Assembly (NCBI GenBank): GCA_000697355.1
Contig: JNEN01001258.1
Location: forward strand, 1 to 64,000
Direction: 5' to 3'
Length of the DNA: 64,000 nt
From: Syncephalastrum monosporum B8922
Taxonomy: Eukaryota; Mucoromycota; Mucoromycetes; Mucorales; Syncephalastraceae
Shown here piece after piece: positions 1 through 11,295 of the stretch. A model generated the notes under the pieces. It did not search any database. It was not told where the DNA came from and saw only the letters and a program-made list of their open reading frames with translations. The translations under genes were made by a program, and so were the position numbers. Positions within the stretch are counted from its first letter, which is position 1, and the number at the start of each line of letters is the position of its first letter.

Positions 1-1256
1 CAAAGGCCAGGATTTCAGACGCGCGCTCCTCGTCAACGACCTCAGGTTCGCCCTTGACCATCAGCTTCAAAGGAGTCGACTGGTCGGCAGGCACAAAATT
101 GACGCTGACTTTGGTCGCGTCCACCGGGATGCCGCTGTGGCCCAAACTAGCGCAGATGCGGCCCCAGTTAGCGTCCTTGCCATAAAGCGCGGTCTTGACC
201 AGCATCGAGGTTGAGATATGCGATGCTGCTTGTTTCGCGTCCTCAAAGCTCTTGGCGCCCTGTCATACCATGTAAGTATATAGAAGAATAAGAACGAATT
301 CCCCATTGCCGGTCTCTGGTTATTACCTTGATGTGCAGGGTGACAAACTTGGTGGCCCCCTCGCCGTCTCGGACGACAAGCTGGGCAAGCTCGGCGGCAA
401 AGCCGGTCAGTTTCTCACGGAAGAGCTGGTAGGCCGGGCCCTCATCGGCAATGACGAGGCCGCTGGCACCGTTGGCGAGCACGGCGATGGTATCGTTGGT
501 GCTCATGTCGCCGTCGACGCTGATCGAGTTGAAGCTGCGGTCAACCGCATATTTGACGGCCTTCTGGAGCAAGTCGGGGGAGATCTGGGCATCGGTCACC
601 ATGAAACCGAGCAGCGTGGCCATGTTGGGGTGGATCATGCCTGCACCCTTGGCAATGCCCGCAAGCGAGAAGGACTCGCTGCCGACTTGGAACTTGCCCG
701 AGCGCAGCTTGGGGAAGGTGTCGGTGGTCATGAATGCCTCGGCACAGGCCATCCAGGCGTCGTGGCTCTCGCCGATCTGCTGATACGCGTCCTTGATGCC
801 GGTCTCGATCTTTTCAATAGGCAGCTGCTGGCCAATGACACCCGTCGACATGGTGAGTGCACTCTTGGGCTGGCCCACGAGCTGGTCGACCGCGTCCCGC
901 ATACGCTTCGCGTTCGCCTCGCCTTGGGCGCCTGTGACGGCGTTGGCACAGCCCGAGTTGGTCACCACGCCAAAGAGCGCGTTCGGGTTCGCTTCAAGCG
1001 TGGCCCGGCTCACCAGGACGGGGGCTGCCTTGAATGCGTTGGTGGTGAAGACGGCCGCACCCGAGCAAGGCCGATCGGAAATGACAAGGGCGAGATCTTT
1101 GACATCTGCCTTCTTTTTGACACCACAGTGGATACCGCCCGCACGAAAACCGAGCGGATAGTCGCCCTTCGCAGGGATAAGGGCCTGCTTGGTCTTGGAC
1201 AGGTGTGTGTAGCCCGTAGACGCCCACCGTTTCTGAACGAGGGAAAATCGCAACAT
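1..1256 (-). CDS. ARG7: Arginine biosynthesis bifunctional protein ArgJ, mitochondrial (partial)
   Basis: Ornithine acetyltransferase / N-acetylglutamate synthase, which recycles the acetyl group from N-acetylornithine to glutamate in the mitochondrial arginine pathway. Exon 1 runs 1256-327 and exon 2 from 259 past the window edge; the intron at 326-260 is 67 bp, GT-AG and in phase. The N-terminus ([14 protein letters not shown]) is basic and hydroxylated, as expected for a mitochondrial presequence. The family autocleavage site is visible as NMATLLGF, with the cut expected between Ala213 and Thr214; Thr214 becomes the nucleophile of the beta chain. Glycine-rich stretches before it (AKGAGMIHP) also fit ArgJ. 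The C-terminal part lies outside the window. Identification is secure; the exact start is the first in-frame ATG. Confidence 0.95.
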
Positions 1257-1957
1257 GGCAACAAGGGTTTGAAAAAGAAGTAAGGAAGAATTGATGTGTG
1301 CGGAAAATGAAAATCAGGTACACCCACTAGCATGACTCATGTTGATAGTGACGCTCTTTTAGGGAGGTGTCGCACCTGCCTGACTTACACCTCCCGGATA
1401 TCCATGGTGTGTCTCCACGTAGCTTCGCCTCGCACGGAATAGTCCCAATGAAATCCTTATATCCATCTTTTGTCCAGCATTATGCTACAGTCATGACATT
1501 CAGCTGCGCTGCAGCGTCGTATAATAAACAATCCAAGTATTGTATAGACCATCGATTGGGAGGGCTTGTAGAATGGATTATACTGGACAGGAAGTTGAGG
1601 CAAGAGGCGTTTAAAAAGGACTCAAAGATGAAGATATTCTTCAAAGTCAGGTTACACTGTGCGCAACTGTTCCTTGCAATTGGGTCTCCTCCGTCATCAG
1701 CCACGCTGTCCTACTTTTATAGACTGCCATTGCATGATTATGACAGCTGTCTATGAAAAATTACCAGATGAACAGCGTGTATAAGGCGCGGTGCCTGTGT
1801 AGAGTGTCGAGACAGACGGGCATTATTTTTGCGTGCATGCAAAAAATATATACGCGCTCGACGCGTCTTTTTGTTGAGCGCGTCTCCAAATAAATTTCAG
1901 CCGCCTTTTTTGCTTTCCCTTGCGTTACAACTCGCAAGGCACAACACCGTTCTTCAA
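1257..1957. other. Intergenic region between ARG7 and POL3
   Basis: Divergent promoter region of about 700 bp. Short open frames here have no recognisable protein character. The POL3-proximal part is AT-rich and carries an ACGCGT box, listed separately. An unrecognised upstream exon of POL3 cannot be excluded. Confidence 0.5.
1861..1866. promoter_or_regulatory. MluI cell-cycle box (ACGCGT) upstream of POL3
   Basis: A perfect palindromic ACGCGT lies 92 bp before the proposed POL3 ATG, inside GACGCGTC, with a second CGCG cluster at 1852-1855. In yeasts this MCB element is bound by MBF and drives G1/S expression of DNA replication genes. Assignment is by motif and position only. Confidence 0.5.
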
Positions 1958-4900
1958 ATGATGGAAATCGACAGTAAGACCCACCTTTGATTGGCCTAAT
2001 GCACAGAGATAAACCCGATGTTGGTCAGGCAAAACGGTCTGGGCTCGTAAAGAGGCCCCTCCTCTCAATCCTGCGACAGACAAACTCGGTACGTTCTCGA
2101 CATGATCGGCTTCGATCCATAGCTCAAAAGTGCGCAGTCTTCCAGCAGATTGAAGCAGACGACTATATCGACCGTACACTGAATAAACCGTCGGTGCGAT
2201 TGTTTGGTGTCACAGAGGTACACCTACTGCGCTCGTTCCATGCCGCACAGGACAACACTCACTGACTGATTCTCGCTTCAGGATGGCAACACCGTACTAT
2301 GTCACGTGCACTCCTTCTTGCCTTACTTTTACTTCCCTGCTCCAGCCGGTCTGAAAGAGACCCATATGCCTATCCTCAAATCGGCCCTTTCTGTACGTCT
2401 TGATGGATGAGAAACAACGAAAATCTCACTCTACTCTAGGGTCATCTCTCTGCGAACGGTTCGGGTGGATCAAGAACAGTCGATGCTGTGCACCAAGTCG
2501 AGCTAGTGAACAAACAGAGTCTGTATGGCTACAATGGCGATGAGAAGCACCGTTTTGTCAAGGTAACCCTTTATGACCCGCGTGATATCTCAAAGGCAGC
2601 CCGTGCTGTGTGCGAAGGTGAGGTAGGCGCAGGCACCTTGCCTGTCCCGATCAAGTGCTCCACCGTGTTTGAGAGTAATCTCGCCTACCTGCTCCGATTC
2701 ATGATTGACAACAAGGTAAATGGATGAGAAAGAGAAAAGATCCTATCAGCGCTGATGATAAGTAGGTCACGGGTTGTAACTGGATCGAATTGCCCGCTGG
2801 CATGTACAAAGCCGTGCAACGGAATGTGTCCTATGCCCAATACGAAGTTGAGATCCAGTAAGACATGAAGCATCCACGCAGTGTCCCCATGGGCTGACCT
2901 CGACAAACAAACCATAGCTATGAGAACATGATCAGTCATCCGCCGGACGGCGAGTGGTCCAAGATGGCCCCACTTCGTATTCTCAGCTTTGATATTGAGT
3001 GTGCGGGCCGTAAAGGCATTTTCCCGGAAGCCAATATTGATCCTGTTATTCAAATTGCCTCGGTTGTCAAAGTACACAGTGAGTGTCGAAACTGGGAAAA
3101 TGGCATCATCACTCATGCATGGGTTCGTAGGCGAGAAGCATCCGTTCGTGAAAAATGTATTTACGCTTGGTGAGACGGCTCCCATCGCGGGTACGGACAT
3201 CCATGCCTTTGAGGAAGAAAGGGATCTGCTGCAAGCCTGGCGCGATTTCTTCATCGAGGCAGACCCGGACGTCGTGATCGGCTACAATATCTGCAACTTT
3301 GATTTCCCGTATCTACTGGACAGGGCCAAGTTTCTCAGGGTCGATAACTTCCCGTTCTTTAGCCGCATTCGAGGTAAAACATTGAACAAGGTTGGCACAT
3401 CATAGTCTGACTGACGCGGTACAAATTAGGTCTGAAAACCGAAGCCAAGGACACACGGTTCTCGTCCAAGGCATTTGGCACGCGCGAAAACAAGGCAGTT
3501 AATCTCGATGGCCGTCTCCAGCTCGATCTACTGCAAGCTATCCAACGCGATTATAAACTGCGCTCCTACTCTCTCAACTCTGTCTCGCACCACTTTTTGG
3601 GCGAGCAAAAGGAAGACGTACACTATTCTATCATTACCGAGCTTCACCAGGGTAACCCCGAAACACGTCGACGTCTGGCGTCCTACTGTTTAAAGGTGCG
3701 TCGAGCAGTAAAAAGATCAAAACATGGACTGACTTTAGCGCACAGGACGCCTACCTGCCTATTCGCTTGCTCGAGCGACTCATGATGCTTTTCAACTATA
3801 CCGAGATGGCAAGAGTCACAGGTGTACCTTTCAACTATATCCTCGTCCGCGGCCAGCAAGTCAAGGTCGTTTCTCAGCTCTACCGCAAAGCCATGGAAAA
3901 AGATATCATTGTGCCGGTTGTCAAATCAGATAGTAAGTCACAGATCTCTCTTTTCCTCTCTTTGTGTGTGTGTGGAATGGGGGGGTGGTGTGGGAGGCTT
4001 TGAGCTCTGACGGCTAATGCCATGCTAGTGACGGATGAACAATATGAAGGTGCGACCGTTATTGAACCTATCAGAGGCTACTATGATCAGCCGATCACGA
4101 CCCTTGATTTCACTTCGCTTTACCCTTCGATTATGCAAGCGCACAACTTGTGTTACACCACACTTGTCACCAAAGATACTATCCAAAGGCTGGGTCTAAA
4201 GGAGGGCCGTGATGCCGATTATATTGAAACACCCAATCGAGGTAACTCGCAGAGATCATAATACAAATTTGAGAGTCTCACATATTGTTGTTGCTGTAGA
4301 CTACTTTGTGACAAACAACCGACGGAAAGGTATCCTGCCAGAGATTCTGACAGATCTATTAGCAGCGCGTAAAGCAGCCAAGGCCGATCTAAAGAAGGAA
4401 ACCGATCCCTTCCGACGTGCCGTCTTGGATGGTCGCCAGCTGGCTCTCAAGGTACGATACCGAGGATAATGACAGGAAATCGCTGACCAGACCCAAAGAT
4501 CAGTGCGAACTCGGTCTACGGCTTTACCGGTGCAACCATCGGTAAATTACCATGCTTGCAGATTTCGTCGAGTGTCACTGCCTACGGCCGTGAAATGATT
4601 TTAAAGACACGAGAGGTATGGGCATCCAAGCACAGCTAGAAATTTATACTAAACTCTGCGACACACAGATTATCGAAAGTCATTTTACAATGAAAAACAA
4701 TTATGAACACGACGCCCAAGTCATTTATGGTGATACGGATTCCGTCATGATCAAGTTTGGCGTGGACAACCTCGAGCGCGCGATGGAGCTCGGCCGCGAA
4801 GGCGCGTCGTTGGTCACGAGCCACTTTATTCGGCCGATCAACCTTGATTTCGAAAAGGTGTACTTTCCGTATCTCCTGATCAGCAAAAAACGCTACGCCG

Positions 4901-6065
4901 GCTTGTTCTGGTCAAGGCCGGACAAGTACGATAAGCTTGATGCGAAGGGTATCGAGGTAAGGGTTGGAATATGGGAAATTTTGAGATCTGTGTTTTAACG
5001 GACCCTTTTTTATAGACGGTTCGACGTGACAACTGTCGCTTAGTATCGTCCGTGATTCAGACCTCACTCAACAAGCTGTTGATTGATCGTGATGTGGTTG
5101 GAGCCCAAGAGTAAGCGCATTTTCCCTACTATCTTTATAAGTATCTTATGTCATATCAGGTTTGTCAAGCAAACCATTGCCGATCTTTTGCAGAACAAGG
5201 TAGACATGTCAAATCTTGTGATCACCAAAGCGCTATCGAAGAGCGACTATGCCGTCAAGCAGGCCCACGTCGAGCTCGCCAAGCGTATGCAAAAGCGTGA
5301 TGCCGGTTCGGCCCCGGGTCTAGGTGATCGTGTCGCGTACATCATTACCAAAGCCAGCGGCAATACACCAGCTTACGAGCGAGCAGAAGATCCGCTCTAT
5401 GCCTTGGACAACAATATTCCCATCGACCCCCGCTACTACCTCGACAACCAACTCTCCAAACCCCTTCAACGTATTTTCGAACCCATCCTGGGCGACAAAG
5501 TGAGCGAACTGCGTAAGTAACATATATATACACACACACACAGTAGAAACCAGGACTATGTTACTGACATCCTTCTCCAGTCCAAGGTGCACACACACAG
5601 GCGGTCAAGGTCGTGACGCCCTCCGTGGGTGGTTTGATGCGTTTCACGGTCAAGACCTTGCAATGTCTGGGATGCAAAGCACCTCTTCCGAAAGGAGGTA
5701 CGTTTCCATTTGTCACTATCATTATTATTTCTTTAACCTGTACTTTGTAGATACTTCACCCTTATGTAAGCACTGCTTACCCCGTATGGCTGAACTCGCC
5801 CAGTATCAGGTAAAAGCTTGTTATCACGCGGTGTACCGACAACTTAACAGGGTATCCTATACAGGCTCAAACAGCGGATGAAGCGACGACACGATTCGCA
5901 CGTTTATGGACTCAGTGTCAGCGGTGCCAAGAATCATTGCATCAAGACGTGATTTGCAGTAATAACGACTGTGGTATCTTTTTCATGCGCAAAAAAGCCC
6001 AAAAAGATGCGGAAGAAGCCAACGCACGTCTGGAGCGGTTCGATGCGTTTGATAATGGCTGGTAA
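1958..6065 (+). CDS. POL3: DNA polymerase delta catalytic subunit
   Basis: Family B replicative polymerase that copies the lagging strand with PCNA and proofreads. Nineteen exons: 1958-1973, 2029-2088, 2138-2217, 2282-2392, 2440-2715, 2766-2857, 2918-3078, 3131-3373, 3430-3695, 3746-3932, 4029-4241, 4300-4451, 4499-4615, 4669-4956, 5016-5110, 5160-5512, 5581-5697, 5751-5809, 5865-6065; together 1028 residues in frame. Visible motifs: Exo I (SFDIEC), Exo II ([16 protein letters not shown]), Exo III region (YCLKDAYLP), Pol A (DFTSLYPSI), Pol B ([13 protein letters not shown]), Pol C (YGDTDS). Two C-terminal cysteine clusters follow: CLGC...CKHC (zinc, CysA) and CQRC...C-x4-C, which binds 4Fe-4S in the family (CysB). 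The N-terminus is about 60-70 residues shorter than yeast Pol3; either the start at 1958 is real or a small upstream exon was missed. Confidence 0.95.
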
Positions 6066-6280
6066 ATGAAACCCGAACACTCAAAACCCCTTTTTTTTGC
6101 ATAATACATCGTCCTTCTTGTTACCACTTTTTATCTGATTTACGCCAGCTTAGTACGTGGCACAATGTTATAAGCTTGTCATCTACGATAGCTGTTACAA
6201 TCAATCATACGCCGCGTATCATTTTCATCAAGATGAAAGGAAGTATGCGAGCTATCCTCTGCGCATATAGAATGAACTCG

Positions 6281-6326
<46 letters not shown>

Positions 6327-6443
6327 GGATCATGAAAAATTCCCCTCCCTTCGTTGGCTTGGCTGCGAGACCGGAGAAAGGTTTCTTGAACACCGAAGAA
6401 AGGATCGAAACGCGTATAATATTTTTCTGTCAAGTCGTTTTCC
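6066..6443. other. Intergenic region between POL3 and eIF2D
   Basis: Contains the POL3 3' end, a 45-base pure A tract and the eIF2D promoter. No coding potential seen. Confidence 0.6.
6281..6325 (+). repeat. Poly(A) homopolymer, 45 bases
   Basis: Uninterrupted run of 45 adenines, by far the longest homopolymer in the window. It ends about 120 bp before the eIF2D ATG. Long dA:dT tracts commonly exclude nucleosomes at fungal promoters; exact length may also reflect sequencing slippage. Confidence 0.9.
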
Positions 6444-8691
6444 ATGTTCAAAAAGCCCGTATCACAACTGAAGAATTTCAGTCCATTGCGGTCGTCCGAT
6501 CGACGACGATTCCAGAATGAGGCCTACGATGCTTACCCGCACATTAAAGAGAAATTGCAGGAAGGGCCCGCGCTTATGCCCGATCCACTTCTCATGGCCA
6601 AATTCAGCTCGCACATTAATACCCAAGGCTTTGTCTATGTTTCGAACAACAGACCACTCTGGCTCAAGCTGGGCGGTCTTCCACCCGTGCCGACAGGTTC
6701 AGAAAGGAGGAGCAGGCGGGAATAGGGCGAGATAACTGATGTGTTTCTGGATATGATGGTAGTCTATACAATGTGGGAGCACCCAGACATCTTACCCAAG
6801 CTGTACACGTGGGGTCCAGTCGTTCATAAATTGATGGAGGGTGCAGGTAAAAGGACGTCTAGATCTGCACCGGGTCACTGTATTCATTCAAAGTAGATCT
6901 GATGATTCCTGGCTTGGTGCCTGGGCCCGATGGCACCCTGCCCGATCTGCCTAAAGGTGCCCTGGTGGCTATCACAATCAAAGGCTATCCGTAAGTTGGC
7001 AGTCTCAGGTGGGCGGTGAGCTGATGAGCGTGATTGGTCTGTCTGGTAGATATCCGCTGGCTATAGGCACGATGGCCCTGCCTACCAAAGACATCCGGCC
7101 TCGATCGGGCATGAAAGGCAAGGCAGTTCATATCATCCATGTCTACCATGACCATCTCTGGGCGATGGGTGATAAATCTGAGCCACCTGAGCTGGAAAAT
7201 ATCAGCGACGACGAGTATGAAGAAGAGCACGGCGAAGAGGAAGAGGGCCCCCGAGACGATGCACCAAAAACGACCGGCTCGGTCGCTTCGAATCCCACCG
7301 CCCATGCAGAAGCAGACGAAGATGAAAAAGAGGAAGAAGAGAAACCTCCTCTGTCAGCAGAAGGTAATCGCTGTGCAACGCTATCTGGGCTGTGGCGCTC
7401 ATTCTCTTCCCAGATACCGATGCTATCCTCCAACAAGCCTTACTTCAAGGCCTGCTATTCAAGATGACTCCTGATGGGGCACAAACCCAGTTGCCCATGA
7501 GCGCCTCTAACTTTTTCTCTTCGATTGTGCTCCCGAGTCGGCCCCTTGGATTTGGTTCGGATGCGGATCTGAAGCGCTCGAGCTGGAAGAAGCTGAACAA
7601 ATTCATTAAAACGATGGAAAAGCAAAAAATATTAAAGACCAAGGACCAACGAGGAGATTTGATTGTGACGTCGGTGAACTGGACGTATCCAGGGTAAGTG
7701 ATCCTCATGTCCGTGTCTCTGTTGCGTTCTCACATCAATATAAGCTTTGAAGGGTTGAGTGCGTACAAGACAATCGAAACGCAAAAGTCGACTGCGAGCA
7801 AATCGGATGCGAGCAAAGCGCCTTCCGATTCTGGCGCCAGTCAAAGCTCTTCAGAGCCTGCACAGATCCAGGACCTGTACAAGCCGCTCGGGACTGGTGT
7901 AATTGCTCTGTTCGAAGCAGCCAAGCAAGACAAGGACAAAATGTACAATGCCAACGAGGTGCGACAGATGGTCACCGAATTCATCAAGACAAACAGTCTT
8001 GCTAATCCGAGAAACCAAAAGTAAGGCAACACACGCTACGCCACACAGACACACAGACGTGTGGATATACATAATCTCAATTATTTGGGCTGGTTCGGCT
8101 AGAATGGTGAAAATCGATGCGATTCTGTGCGATGCGATCTTGAGCAAGTCAGAGTACCACAGCATCAACGAGCTTGGCCGGGACCAAGTCGTACAGAGGT
8201 AAATGGCAAAGCTACGTCTGCTTGTATTGAGCAACTAGTAACACATACGCCATATTTGAGGCTCTTGGACAAGATGCAGCGATTCCACGTCCTGGTGTGG
8301 CCCGGCAAAGAGCCTGTGCTGCGCAAGGGCAGCCCCAAGCCGATCACGATCACGCAAGAGGTACGACAGGGCCGCAAAACAATTACCAAGGTGACAGGCA
8401 TGGAGCACTTTGATCTCAGTGTGGATGGGCTTTGTAAAGAGCTGACGAAGCTTTGTGCGAGTAGCGCAACGCGTAAGTAATGAGAAAGGGAGCCTCGTTG
8501 CAAAACGTGTATTCATCGATGAAATAGACAATCCAATTCATGGCACGAGCCCAAAGCAGCCGCTGCATGAAATTATGGTCCAGGGCCCGCAAATCAAATT
8601 GGTCAACCAGCTGCTTCTAAACAAGGGAATTCCGAAGAAGCTGATTGTCGCAGACGACAAGACAGGAAAGAAGAAGAAGGGAGGAAAATAA
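6444..8691 (+). CDS. TMA64: Translation initiation factor eIF2D (ligatin/Tma64)
   Basis: Ribosome-associated factor that delivers Met-tRNA in a GTP-independent way and helps recycle post-termination 40S subunits. Nine exons: 6444-6696, 6763-6846, 6897-6990, 7050-7363, 7414-7693, 7745-8020, 8103-8198, 8261-8472, 8528-8691; 590 residues. The N-terminus (MFKKPVSQLKNFSPLRSSDRR) and the following PUA-type region (GALVAITIKGYPYPLAIG) are typical of eIF2D. A long acidic linker rich in Glu follows (genomic 7180-7350), then the SWIB-like middle and a C-terminal SUI1 domain (VTGMEHFDLSVDG, then KLIVADD). The C-terminus ends in a lysine-rich tail. Domain order and length fit the family. Confidence 0.93.
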
Positions 8692-8868
8692 ACATGGGCC
8701 TTTGTAAGACGTTCAATCAATCGGTTTGGATGAGAGGATGTACAGTACTGTATGGTATGCTATCTGGGTACTGGAAGAATAGGGCCTCTCATGGTACCTG
8801 TCTTTAGCTGGCATGTTCGAAAACGGTCAGAATACAGAAAGGTAGAAGCAGGATATAAAGTATGGCTG

Positions 8869-9778
8869 TTATTTCAAAAGCTCTTCTCGTTGAAGAACCT
8901 CGGGCTCGAGCTTGATAAGGATTGTAGTGCGCTGCGGAAACCCATCGATACCAGTGGCATGGGCCGTTACCCTTGCAGGCTGCTCAGAAAAAAGGAAAAA
9001 GAAAGGTGGAAGATGAGATTGTGTACAACAGAAGAAAGGAGAAATACGCACGAATTGACAGCCGTCGAGGATGGCTTCGACGATACCGGCGATGAACGAG
9101 TTGCAGTTGAGTTGCGACAATTCACGGGTCAGGGATATATAACGGGTCAAGATAGGCTCGTTATCCGAAATCATATCTGTGTTGAGAACAGAGAGCGCGA
9201 GCGCACATAAAAACATGTCAATATGAGGAACACTCTGTCGCTTTCTCTATACTTGCATTCATCTTCGTGCTCTGTGCTCTTCTCAAGCGAGTCAGCCTGC
9301 TTGCCAAACAAGGACTTCCATACAACGCTGTGGATGAAATACAAGACGCCCAGCACTCGGTTTTCGCGCTTGGCGTTCTTTTCTCTCCACGTCAGCAGCT
9401 CCAAAGCGCGCGTGCCGACCCGGTAACCAAACTCATTCAGCCTAATCGAAGCTGCATCAGTGGACTAGGCCTCCGTATGTACTCCACGTCGACTTACTTG
9501 CGCTCGAGATCTTGGATACCATTCACGCGCTTTTGTGTGTACTGCACCATTTCAGAGAACAGGAAGGTCTGAGCACTTAGACTGACCTACAAGCCAAGCT
9601 TCTGTTTAGCATAAGTACAGAGGTCTGAGGGCCCGAGGTTTACCTCAGCCCCCCGCGTCTTGTTGAGATTTCTTTCGAGGGTGCTTTTTGCTCGAGCCAT
9701 GCGCTGCTCACTGTAAATGGAGGATGTCATCGATTGGCGTGGTGCAGCTGTTGCTTGTTGTACTGGATTGGACGACAT
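8869..9778 (-). CDS. TRS31: TRAPP complex subunit 5 (Trs31)
   Basis: Core subunit of the TRAPP tethering/GEF complexes acting on Ypt1/Rab1 in ER-Golgi traffic. Exons on the minus strand: 9778-9644, 9586-9498, 9441-9257, 9176-9052, 8979-8869; 214 residues. Family signatures are strong: [46 protein letters not shown] and a terminal ARVTAH segment. The third intron (9256-9177) has a GC donor (exon base T followed by GCAAGT); only this junction restores the conserved DEYMISDNEP reading. Convergent with eIF2D (stop codons 178 bp apart). Confidence 0.94.
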
Positions 9779-11295
9779 TGTATATGTGTATATAAAAGAT
9801 AATGATAATGGAGGGGAGAGGCCTGGAAAGACTTCGTGTGCCTTGCCATATTCAAAGTGCGATACCTATGATCGCCTATTCTGACCACCCATTCGCTTTA
9901 ATCGACGGCCCAAGCATGATGGGTACATACAAAAATTGACATGCAGGTCCTATTGCGTCTAAGTGTCTGCTTAGATATAAAGGATCAATGAGTCTTGGCT
10001 ATTGTTGACCATGTTCGCCAAGTAGTGTAGGTGTGCATATTGATATGACAATAATATTAGCAACGAGTTATTAAATAGCGGTTGATGTGAAGGGTAAACC
10101 GACATCTATCCTTGAATGTATTGCGCGCAGGACAAAAAATAGGCCTGCTTTTTTTTTTTTTAACAAAAAAAAGAAACAAAGCCGCCTGCTACGTCCACAC
10201 ACCATCGAAGAGTAGCAATAGCGCACCGTTGATAACGAAGTCGCTGTGTCCACAGAATTTTACTAATGTGTTACACAAGCGTCATAAATAGCTAGAGGTC
10301 CCTTTTTGAATGGATCAGAAAGCAAAAGACCCACCCTGTTGTACCGCAACACTAAGAACGCGCGTTTTACTACTAGTTCTCTGTCATTCAGCTTAGATAA
10401 AATCCACAGCGACAATTTTTCTGATACTTTATTGTCCTACCTTTTAATCCATTGTCTCCTGGATGTCCAATGTTTTTTTTTTTTTTTTGATCAAGAAACA
10501 CTTCACTATGTCATCGATTTATCTATCATTCAGGTCGATCACTGTAAGAAAATGCTGGGGGCCGGTTTCAAATATGATCAGCTTACACACAAGAGCTCAT
10601 GTGAAACGGGTGTTTTGGAGGGTGCCATACAACCAAAGAAGTATGCAAGCGCCATTTCCTGTACCAGTTAAAATCGACATGTCACACGCTTTGCTATATA
10701 TATGTCTCTGTATAATCATCTACTTCTACATTTTGTGCGAGCGTGCATGTATGTGTGCTGTATACGTTCATAGGTAGAGTACATCTTTCGACTGTATGCT
10801 ACTGAAGAGCACTGTATCGTCTCATATCCTCAAAGTGCTGTATTAGACCAGTCTGCGCATGGCTTTTCGTGTTCGCTGGTGTAACGGACGAAGCATAGAT
10901 CAGAACGCGTCCTGAGTAAATCTGAGCGTAAAGGAATCTGGCCAAGACTTAGGGGTGCAGTCTTTGGACGCGTGCTGGATGTGATGTATGTGAGATGGTC
11001 TACCATGCAGCATAGCAAACAGAGGCCAACGCAAATAGGGTTGGGTGGAGCGCTTGTTTAGGCGGGCCGCATGGGGGCCAAAAATCCAGGAGGTCACACG
11101 GTCGAGAAAGAAAGTAAGAGAGACGAAAAGAAAAGGGGCCTTGGCACAGTTTTTCTTTTGTTGAAAAGAAAGGGAAAGTGCAAGTAGCTGACGAGACAAC
11201 ACTCTGTAGCTGCTGCTGTTCTTGTGCTTGAGTCCTGATTTGCATGGTCCTTCCAGTGTCTTTGTCATTTCGTTGCATCACTGTCAACATCTTCG
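9779..11295. other. 1.5 kb intergenic region, no gene recognised
   Basis: AT-rich, with oligo(T) runs near 10150 and 10473. Open frames up to about 120 codons exist on both strands but show no family motifs, and no plausible exon chain was found. It contains the divergent promoters of TRS31 and the WD40 gene. Confidence 0.5.

Noticed and set aside
306..1283. A 325-codon plus-strand frame opposite ARG7.
   Set aside because: Antisense shadow of a GC-rich conserved gene; His/Gly/Val-rich composition and no motifs, while the minus strand encodes clear ArgJ.
11000..11268. Minus-strand open frames in the WD40 promoter.
   Set aside because: No protein-family resemblance; composition typical of noncoding DNA and no in-frame splice partners.
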